A stretch of 64,000 nt of DNA. Source: Helianthus annuus (Eukaryota > Streptophyta > Magnoliopsida > Asterales > Asteraceae). Location of the stretch: assembly GCF_002127325.2 (NCBI RefSeq), contig NC_035435.2:10313543-10377542 (forward strand), in the 5' to 3' direction. How positions within the stretch are numbered: the stretch's first letter is position 1; each line of letters opens with the position of its first letter. Below are positions 57,414 through 64,000 of this stretch, piece by piece. Made by a program: the position numbers and the translations under genes. The notes below the pieces were generated by a model. The model had not been told where the DNA came from. It ran no database searches and saw nothing but the letters and a program-made list of their open reading frames with translations.

Positions 57414-57836
57414 GGGTGAATTAAGGATTGTCCTTTATCTTTATATCCATTTTCAGGCGCTGTCCTTTATGTTCAAAATTGATGAGTTTTGTCCTTTATG
57501 TTTTCATATCATACACGTTTTGTCCTTTAGGCCTAACCCAATTAGTTTTTTCAATTAAATTTGGTCATATGCTTTGCACATGAGGGTATCTTTATCAATT
57601 CAAATGTAAGTTCAATGGCAGCTTTACAACTCAAAGCTTCTGCAACCTTTGAATTGACCAAAACGCCCTCATGTGCAAAGCACATGAATTTAACTGAAAA
57701 AACTAACTGGGTTAGGCATAAAGGATAAAACGTGTATGATATGAAAACATAAAGGACAAAACTCGTCAATTTTTAACATAAAGGACAGCGCCTGAAAAGG
57801 GGTATAAAGATAAAGGACAATCCTTGAAATTCACTC
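57414..57836. mobile_element. MULE family A, copy 3 (nearly all TIR)
   Basis: 423 bp. The two ends are about 180-bp inverted repeats with the CTTTATGTT...GATGAGTTTTGTCC motifs of family A. They are separated by a short centre that is itself partly palindromic (CAATTCAAATGTAAG to CAACCTTTGAATTG). Perfect 9-bp target duplication CATGCTTTT (57405-57413 and 57837-57845). Confidence 0.92.
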
Positions 57837-57845
57837 CATGCTTTT

Positions 57846-58515
57846 TACAGACTTTACATCGAAATTTGGTTTCACATTAACGGTCTGTTCCCGAGTTAAC
57901 TTAATGAGGGAAAAGAAAAGAAAGTAAAAGTAAGAAAGGAAATGACAAGAAAGGAAAAAAAGATGAGTTTCCCCCATTTCCTTCCAAATCAGAAGGAAAG
58001 AAAAACTAAAGAATTTAACCTAGTTTTCTTTCCAAATCGGAAGGAAAAAAAAGATGACTTTCCCCCATTTCCTTTATTAGAAATAGGATTCTAAATATAC
58101 CATGTATAAAAAATATATATGTTATACATGTATTGAATAGATCCTTTTAACGAAACAGTTGATTAAAATAAATATTTTTATTTTAATTTGTGATTATCAG
58201 TTATCCTTGTCCTTATCATCAAAATATAAAATCAATTAAAACTACCAATTAAATAAAATCTTTATCTTTATAAATATTTAAAACGCTAATATATTTTTTT
58301 AGATTTTAATAATTAATATGTGATTATAATAATATATATCATTATCAGTTATCTTTGTCTTTATCACTAAAATCTCTTCTACAAATTTTAAATTTAATAT
58401 TATCAATAATTGACTTTCTATAATAAGTATTTAGAAAAATAATTAAGACTGACTCATAGAATGTCGTGTGTCCCTAACATGGTTTCTTTTATTATATATA
58501 TAGATATAGATATAT
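57846..58515. other. AT-rich intergenic with a purine-rich repeat
   Basis: At 57900-58080 two copies of a motif (AAAGATGAGTTTCCCCCATT and AAAGATGACTTTCCCCCATT, with CCAAATCAGAAGGAAA/CCAAATCGGAAGGAAA) lie in a purine-rich block, possibly a small MITE. No gene. Confidence 0.5.
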
Positions 58516-58924
58516 ATTATATACTTGTCATACCCTCATGGTTCATAGTATACTAGATGATTACATATATACGTGCTACTATAAAAATAGAAAACGAGTG
58601 GGGTATTATCACAAGTGTGGAGATACAATAGGAAGTTTATTTGGCTAGGAAGTGATCTTGACTATCCATTTAGTTAATCAAGGGCTAACATTAAATGATG
58701 GAAATTGAAGGGAAGAAAAGAGGCGCGTGAGTTTGTTTAGGGGCATTCTAGTCAATCTAAGCCAATAGTTTCTCTCTCCTCCAATTCCCCCTATTTTTTA
58801 AACGTTAATAACTCTTTCATACGACATTATTTTTTTTATAAAAAATGCACCAAAAAAACAAGCGTTTTTTAAGCTTTAAAACGAGTATACTATTGCTATA
58901 TTTTTTATTTTTTTTTTGAAAACC

Positions 58925-59520
58925 CAGTTGCGTAAAACGCAATGGAGAAAACCCAGTTGCGTAAAACGCAATGAAAAAAAAAAACGTAAAAAAATGACTT
59001 TTTCTAAAACGCAACGCACCAAAACACAAAAAATGTCTTATTTCTAAAACGCAATGACCAGAAAACACAAATAAATGTCTTATTTCTAAAACGCAATAGC
59101 CTAAAAACACAAAAGAAAGTGTACTTTCTAAAACGCAATGGACTGAATGTGTTTTACCTAAAACGCAATAGCCAGAAAACACTTAAAAATGTTTTATTTC
59201 TAAAACGCAATGGCCAGAAAACACTTAAAAATGTCTTATTTCTAAAACGCAATGGCCAGAAAACAATTAAAAATGTCTTATTTCTGAAACGCAATGGCCT
59301 AAAAACACAAAAGAAACCGTTCTCTCTAAAACACAATGAACTGAATACACATAAAAATGTGTTTACCTAAAACCCAATGAGTAAAAACACTTCAAAAATG
59401 TTTTATTTCTAAAACGCAATGACCAGAAACTGTCTAAAACGCAATGACCAGAAACTAGAAACTGTTGTTCACAGAACCAGAATTTGCCTAAAACGCAATG
59501 ACCAGAACCTATTGTTCACA
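58925..59520. repeat. Degenerate ~43-nt repeat array with AAAACGCAATG core
   Basis: CTAAAACGCAATGGCCAGAA followed by AACACTTAAAAATGTCTTATTT recurs about a dozen times with drift. The first copies are shorter (GAAAACCCAGTTGCGTAAAA). The open frame across 59119-59370 is a product of the repeat. Confidence 0.85.
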
Positions 59521-59671
59521 GAACCAGAAACACTGTCTACGAATGCAGTTTTATATGTGAATTGTCTGAACCAGAAAGCAGGAGATAAAAAACTGTCTAC
59601 GAACGCAGTTTTCCAGAGGCAATTTACAGAAAATTAAATTTTCTAATGCATTTTTATTAAAGCAGCTCAAC

Positions 59672-59762
59672 CCCAGCCAGGGGCTCTGCCCCTTGGACCC
59701 CGCCAGGGGCTGCCGCCCCTTGGACCCTGCTACCAGGGGCGCTGCCCCCAGACCCCCGCCAA
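59672..59762. repeat. GC-rich tandem hairpin repeat
   Basis: Three near-copies of about 28-30 nt, each with CCAGGGGC...GCCCCTTGGACCC. CCAGGGGC pairs with GCCCCTTGG, so each unit can fold. Striking in otherwise AT-rich DNA. Confidence 0.8.
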
Positions 59763-60364
59763 GATCGTAAAATGCAACGACTAAATCAAAAACCCAGATC
59801 ATAAAACTGAAATTAAAGAATTTCTTACATGGATCGAAGCCGATTTCTTCAACGATTGACGAAAGTTGAATGATAGAAACACTTATCAGCGATCGAATAG
59901 AACAGATCGAGTGATTATCTTCAAAATCATGAGGAAAAAACGAGATTTTGTATGAAATTAAACTGGGTTCTCTTAAAAAAAGCTGAAGAACACGTTGATC
60001 GGGTGTTTGAATCATTGATTGTTGACGAAAATCGCACTATAATGTAGTGATTATTGAGATAGAAAGTGAAGAAAAGGTTGAAGATGGTGGGTTTTGAAAA
60101 TGGTGGGTTTTGAAGTTGCTGGGGAGAAGAAGGAAGAAGAAAGGATACCATTGACTAAAATACCCTTGCTCTTTATTTTAAATGTTGCCACATGTCATAA
60201 TCCTATTGCTTGCTATCCTTTCTAGCCAAAATAAACTTCCTATTTGATCTTTTCCCATTATCACAAACCCTACTTTAAAACTTGAAGGACATTAATTAAG
60301 AGATAAACACATTAAAAAAGATAAAAAGTGAGTAATATGTGGAGTAAAGAATCATAACAAATCC

Positions 60365-60372
60365 TATATAAA
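60365..60372 (+). promoter_or_regulatory. TATA box of the Tudor/ENT gene
   Basis: TATATAAA, about 350 bp upstream of the ATG, conserved in copy 1 (28868-28875). Transcription probably starts about 30 nt downstream, in CACCAATGAAC. The MULE ends about 105 bp upstream of it. Confidence 0.65.
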
Positions 60373-60473
60373 TGCTACTACACCAATGAACTTGTTCCTT
60401 ACTGTTTTTGTTTTTTTTTTCTCCAACAACAAATCACACAACACTATAACGCTACTCTTACCATAATCCACAG

Positions 60474-60677
60474 GTATTACTCTCATCGATCAACATTTTG
60501 CTCTACGTTTTCATGGATTCTTTTTACTCTATTTCCAGATTTTGATCGTATTCTTTGTTTTTAATCAGCATATATGAACTGTTTTCTGTTGATGTTTATG
60601 TTCGATTTCGATATTATCTGTTAGTTACGGATTAGTATCTCTTGATCATCTATAATCTGATTTACGAACGGTTTTAG
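60474..60677 (+). other. 5'UTR intron of the Tudor/ENT gene
   Basis: ATCCACAG/GTATTACTC to GGTTTTAG/GGACTT, 204 nt, ending 37 nt before the ATG. T-rich, and present at the matching place in copy 1 (28981-29162) with small indels. Confidence 0.7.
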
Positions 60678-60714
60678 GGACTTAAATTCAGGAAAGAAGA
60701 CAAAAAACCGAATC

Positions 60715-61704
60715 ATGAAGTATAAGAGAGGAAGTACAGTGGAGGTATTTTGCGACCAATCTTGGCGTTGTGCTCGAATAGTTTCTAGCAAAGGACACAA
60801 CTACACCGTCAGTTACGATGTGTATCCTGGTTTTACTAGCAAAGATGATGTGGAACACATATCTGTAAAATCTATAAGACCTTGTCCTCCTTTGTTAGAA
60901 AGTTCAGAATGTTGGGCTCCTGGTGATGTGGCGGAAGTGTTTCACAATCTTTCATGGAAGATGGCAATCGTTTTGACGGATATCGGTTTGGACCAGTTTA
61001 TAGTCAGATTAGTTGGATCATTACGAGAGTTTGAAGTAACTAAATCAGAACTCCGTGTGAGGAAATCGTATCAAAATGGTCAATGGATTGTGACTGGCAA
61101 GGTTCCTAGTGATCATAAAGAGGCAAACGGCTCCGAGCTTTTGAAATATGGTACTCAAGACAACCATCGGTTAATGGCGTCGCGTATTGTTTTCTCTAAA
61201 ACCCAAAAACGCGCTTCACCCGGCTGTGATTCTCAAGATGAAATGAAGAAAAAACGTGCACGGAAGTTAACAATGTGTGGAAAAGAGGGCAGACATGCCT
61301 TGGTGCAGGGAACTTCACCTGAAAAGGTGGATGATGTTGAATCCTCAAGTGGTAGTTGTAGCATTAATAGCTATAAACCGTATCATGGTTCTGGCTTTTG
61401 TGTTGAAGATATTGAAGATCATGAAAGTGATGCAGAGTCTGTTTGTCAGTGTGGATATCATGAAGAAAGTCAAAGCCAAGGAACTGATGAATCAGGTGAT
61501 AACAAGGCAGTGGCAGATGAAATTCATAGTCTGGAGTTGCATGCCTACCGTTACACCATGGTGTCATTACATGCATCAGGACCCTTAAACTGGGAGAAAG
61601 AAACAATGGTAACAAACCTTCGTATATCACTCCATATATCAAATGATGAGCATTTGATTATGTTAAAAAACTTAATTTCTGCTTCTAATAAACAGTCTTA
61701 TTAG
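60715..61704 (+). CDS. Tudor/Agenet and ENT domain protein (nuclear, chromatin/RNA-binding type)
   Basis: 329 aa, single coding exon. Residues 3-60 form a first Agenet/Tudor-like domain (GSTVEVFCDQSWRCARIVSS), and 66-125 a second (GDVAEVFHNLSWKMAIVL). A basic nuclear-signal-like KKKRARKL is near 188-195, then an acidic, Ser-rich linker with CVEDIEDHESDAESVCQCGY. Residues 268-325 are an ENT domain (LELHAYRYTMVSLHASGPLN). Agenet N-terminal with ENT C-terminal is the layout of plant Tudor-like/ENT proteins such as Arabidopsis At4g32440, from memory. Agenet domains bind methylated histone tails or other ligands, while ENT mediates protein contacts; the exact role is not known from the sequence. 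The start is the first ATG after the 5'UTR intron and is shared with copy 1. A decayed duplicate lies at 29200-30201. Confidence 0.9.
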   Translation: MKYKRGSTVEVFCDQSWRCARIVSSKGHNYTVSYDVYPGFTSKDDVEHISVKSIRPCPPLLESSECWAPGDVAEVFHNLSWKMAIVLTDIGLDQFIVRLVGSLREFEVTKSELRVRKSYQNGQWIVTGKVPSDHKEANGSELLKYGTQDNHRLMASRIVFSKTQKRASPGCDSQDEMKKKRARKLTMCGKEGRHALVQGTSPEKVDDVESSSGSCSINSYKPYHGSGFCVEDIEDHESDAESVCQCGYHEESQSQGTDESGDNKAVADEIHSLELHAYRYTMVSLHASGPLNWEKETMVTNLRISLHISNDEHLIMLKNLISASNKQSY

Positions 61705-62700
61705 ATGATAAGGTAAAATTCAAGTTTGAAACCTTTCAAATTCAAATAACTGTATAAAAAACAGTTGTTCATTCACTCCTATTGTTATAATGGAATAAGT
61801 GTATCCATTTTTAAATATTTGATTATCTTTACAAATTGTCTATGTTTTGTTTATTTGTTTATTTTGTCTAGATTTCATGAATACTTTATAGGATTTATAA
61901 TAATGTTATGATTTCATCTAAATGGCTGAGGAACAACCTGAACCATAACCGGAATAACATAACAAATTGAGAAACTATGGCTAGGTAATATTCATTATAA
62001 CTGCGTTGTGTGGTTCGGATATATTTCTTTTTGGTAAAAGGGGACGGCGCCCCGATAAATTTTACAGATAACAAAAAAAATATTTACAGCCTAAGTGCAT
62101 TAGGCTTCCCGGGACTTACCCCAAGGAAGACACCAACCCCACACCAATAGCTATGGTCTATCAATTGGAACCTTACAAGGCCCCGGCCATAAGCTAAACT
62201 AGACATCAAAAAACAACCTAATCTAGACTTTAAAAAAACTAAAACTATTGATCCAAACAACCTAAAACAACAATAAACACAATATCAATCAAACAATAAA
62301 GAAACACCTAAACGTAACAAGTAAATATCTATCTTGAGCATTCTGAAAATCATGATCTTGACAAAAGAAACAGGTTCATCCCCACTCCTCTGAAGACCAA
62401 AGATACTCAAGTCCATCCGAATGAATCCGGTTTCGGACGGGTAGTTATTTATGTTTATTAGTTTTTGCTTAATGGGTCAAAACAGTTTACTGTTTTATTA
62501 TTTGTGTTTAGAACTTGGGCCGGAGGCCACGTGATGTATATGGGTCAAACAATTAGTAGTCCAGTAGGTTTAAAGGTTTGGGTCATATGAGGTTTGGGCC
62601 ATGTTACATGAACCGGCGTGAGTGAGAAGGTATAACCGCTTATACGGTTATTGAGGGAGGAGACGTACCCCTCTGTTGATCGTCGCACCCTTCCACTCAC
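61705..62700. other. 3' flank and shared repetitive stretch
   Basis: 61705-62030 is the AT-rich 3' UTR/flank of the Tudor/ENT gene. 62035-62395 is a repetitive stretch (GGTAAAAGGGGACGGCGCCCCG..., AAGGAAGACACCAACCC) also present after copy 1 at 30520-30915, so it was there before the duplication. After 62396 the two copies part. Confidence 0.6.
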
Positions 62701-62714
62701 ACCCATTCGTTCGG

Positions 62715-62722
62715 TATAAATA
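62715..62722 (+). promoter_or_regulatory. TATA box of the CCHC/protease-like gene
   Basis: TATAAATA in CGGTATAAATACTTGGC, about 130 bp upstream of the ATG, a typical plant spacing with a short leader. Confidence 0.65.
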
Positions 62723-62851
62723 CTTGGCTCCATCCTCATTCTGAAAATATCTGTAATGCAAGTTTATGTTTGTTAGAAGTTCAAGTTCGTTCAGATTTGT
62801 TTACGGTTAGTGTTATTATCATTCAGCAAGCAAGTTCTGTTAGTTTGATTC

Positions 62852-64000
62852 ATGATGAAGTATTGTAAAGGTTGTGGTTTGTTCGAAAGTGATTGTGTCT
62901 GTGGTCACAACTCAATCCGTTCCAACTGGTCCTGGGTTTCCGATGACGATGATACCAACATTGGTATTAGAGCCAAAGGTTTAACAGGAACAGGAAAGGG
63001 TTGTGACAATGATGGAAACCGTTTACGAGGAGACAAGGGAAAATCGGTTGAGACCGACTGCGGTGTAGATGTTGTTCGTAGTGGAAAGTGCGGCCGGGCG
63101 GCGGAAGAGATGAATGAGTACGCGCAGGGGAAGCCAACCATACGAACCGGGAAGTCACCGGTAAAGAAGTTTCCAAAGAAAATGGTTCCAAAGGGGTTTA
63201 TGAAGAAGTCCGGAATTAAGGCAAGTGCACCGGTGGGAAGACCAAGGAAACCGGGAATCCGTTGCTTCAAGTGCAAGCAATTTGGTCATAGCGCCTCGAT
63301 TTGCCCAAGTAAGTACGTTAATTTATCGCCATTACCGGTTGAAAGTGATTATATGGTTAAGGATACATGTGGCGGTAAATGGGATTCGATTTGGGTTGTT
63401 GATCCTACATACAAAACACACATGACGGGAAACCAGAATGTGTTCAAATGCTTCAAAAGGCATTTTGGGTTAGTGACAAACGAGAATAGGAAGGATTTCT
63501 CGTTTGTGCATGGTATTGGAGAAGTTAGAGTCCCAGTGGATGGAAAAGACAAAACAATCCCATGTGTAAGTTACGCTCCTAGTCTAGACAAGAACGTGTT
63601 AAGTCTAGAACAACTGTTGTTTCAAGGAATTGAAACAGTTAATGGGGGATACATGTTTACTAAAGAAGATGTTTGGAAGTCGCTCGAAAGGGTTTGATAT
63701 TTATGAAGATAAGTCGGAGGTCGACTTAGAACAAGATTATCTCAACACGTTTTATGATAATCTTGGTGTTGATAACGGGTACAAGAAAGAAAAGAAGGAA
63801 TTTAAAGAATGTTTGGAAGACTACTACGAGAGGGAATTCGAAAAGGAAAGGAACAAGAAAAAGGCGTACGGTGAAAGTTCGAGGGCAAGAAAGAAAGAAA
63901 TCGTTTACTCCAAGAAAGCAAAGAAGGCGCTTTTAATATACATCGAAGGTGAAAAGGATAATCCGTATGAGTCAAAAGAAACGCTCCGAGAACGAGCGTT
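62852..64000 (+). CDS. CCHC zinc-knuckle protein with degenerate copia-protease-like domain, partial
   Basis: The first open frame (62852-63697, 281 aa) starts MMKYCKGCGLFESDCVCGHN, a Cys cluster. It continues through a basic region and a CCHC knuckle CFKCKQFGHSASIC (from residue 138), then WVVDPTYKTHMTGNQNVFKC. That last stretch lines up with the copia protease start (D-S-G-x-x-x-H-M-T-G), but the triplet after Asp184 is DPT, so the catalytic Ser/Thr and Gly are gone. IPCVSYAPSLDKNVLSLEQL also fits a copia protease. After 63697 a frame shifted by one base stays open to the window end, with EQDYLNTFYDNLGV and a Lys/Glu-rich tail, so there is an intron, a frameshift or decay near 63680. Such proteins are common in Asteraceae and some also have an ARID domain, as I recall. 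The TATA box suggests a host gene. Confidence 0.7.

Larger units (their letters stand above)
58615..60257. mobile_element. MULE family B, inserted upstream of the Tudor/ENT gene
   Basis: Perfect 9-bp target duplication TTATCACAA (58606-58614 and 60258-60266). The unoccupied paralogous site at 28767 has a single copy. The ends are inverted repeats sharing AATAGGAAGTTTATT and TGGCTAG. No transposase. The interior has a 43-nt-like repeat array (58925-59520), a GC-rich repeat (59672-59762) and about 400 bp of CTTCTTC/AAGAAGAA-rich sequence near the right end. Confidence 0.93.
58516..62395 (+). repeat. Duplicated segment, copy 2, interrupted by a MULE
   Basis: The homologue of 28667-30915. The matching parts are 58516-58614 and 60258-62395; the 1,643 bp between them are the MULE. 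This copy holds the intact gene. Confidence 0.92.

Noticed and set aside
59119..59370. 83-residue open frame of LKRNGQKTLKNVLF-like repeats
   Set aside because: Product of the degenerate AAAACGCAATG repeat inside a MULE; no start context or conservation can be shown.
62905..63276. 123-residue minus-strand open frame
   Set aside because: Shadow of the CCHC/protease-like gene, which has the TATA box and recognisable motifs on the plus strand.

Overview
This is a piece of a large, repeat-rich plant nuclear genome. Introns, TATA promoters, chromovirus-type Ty3 elements with tRNA-iMet primer sites, MULE, CACTA, hAT and Stowaway elements all point to a eudicot. The style of the Ty3 polyproteins and the CCHC/protease-like gene at the right end suggest Asteraceae (a lettuce, sunflower, daisy or mugwort relative). 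That family call rests on my memory of such proteins, not on a search. There is no bacterial, organellar or CRISPR content.

Layout. 1-3.6 kb: a MULE with a captured exon (9-bp TSD), a Stowaway MITE, a MULE relic, a lone CACTA end and a LINE tail. 3.75-21.2 kb: an old, 3'-truncated minus-strand Ty3 element (E1). Its LTR was split by a young 13.15-kb minus-strand Ty3 element (E2) with 3,432-bp LTRs, TSD ACAAT, two gag-like ORFs and no reverse transcriptase. 21.2-28.6 kb: a SINE with a 19-bp TSD, then a MULE (9-bp TSD) into which a CACTA element (3-bp TSD) inserted; the CACTA carries degraded exons of delta-1-pyrroline-5-carboxylate synthetase (P5CS). 28.7-30.9 kb: a decayed copy of a Tudor/Agenet-ENT gene. 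31-35 kb: unresolved repeats, a 97-nt array of palindromes, an Athila-like ORF1 relic, a long hairpin and a FAR1/MULE-type fragment. 35.2-41.4 kb: the 3' half of a Ty3 element (E4) joined in frame to the 5' half of a copia element. 42.36-43.43 kb: a Pack-MULE holding a WRKY group IId fragment. 45.35-54.96 kb: a complete plus-strand Ty3 chromovirus (E3) with 2,251-bp LTRs, TSD GTTAG, a short gag intron, one nonsense codon and a mutated reverse transcriptase active site. 55-60 kb: a possible MITE, a hAT element (8-bp TSD), a 423-bp MULE (9-bp TSD) and a 1.64-kb MULE that landed about 2.1 kb upstream of a gene start. 60.3-61.7 kb: the intact Tudor/Agenet-ENT gene (329 aa) with TATA box and 5'UTR intron. 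62.7-64 kb: a TATA-driven CCHC zinc-knuckle gene with a copia-protease-like domain that has lost the catalytic triplet; it runs off the window.

Only two loci look like host genes under their own promoters: the Tudor/ENT gene and the CCHC/protease-like gene. Nearly everything else is transposon or relic. Four transposons carry, or appear to carry, pieces of host genes. Insertion order can often be read from target-site duplications and nesting: E1 before E2; MULE before CACTA; duplication of the Tudor/ENT segment before the 58.6-kb MULE. LTR divergence, by eye, is about 8 differences in 3.4 kb for E2 and about 20 in 2.25 kb for E3, so E2 is younger.
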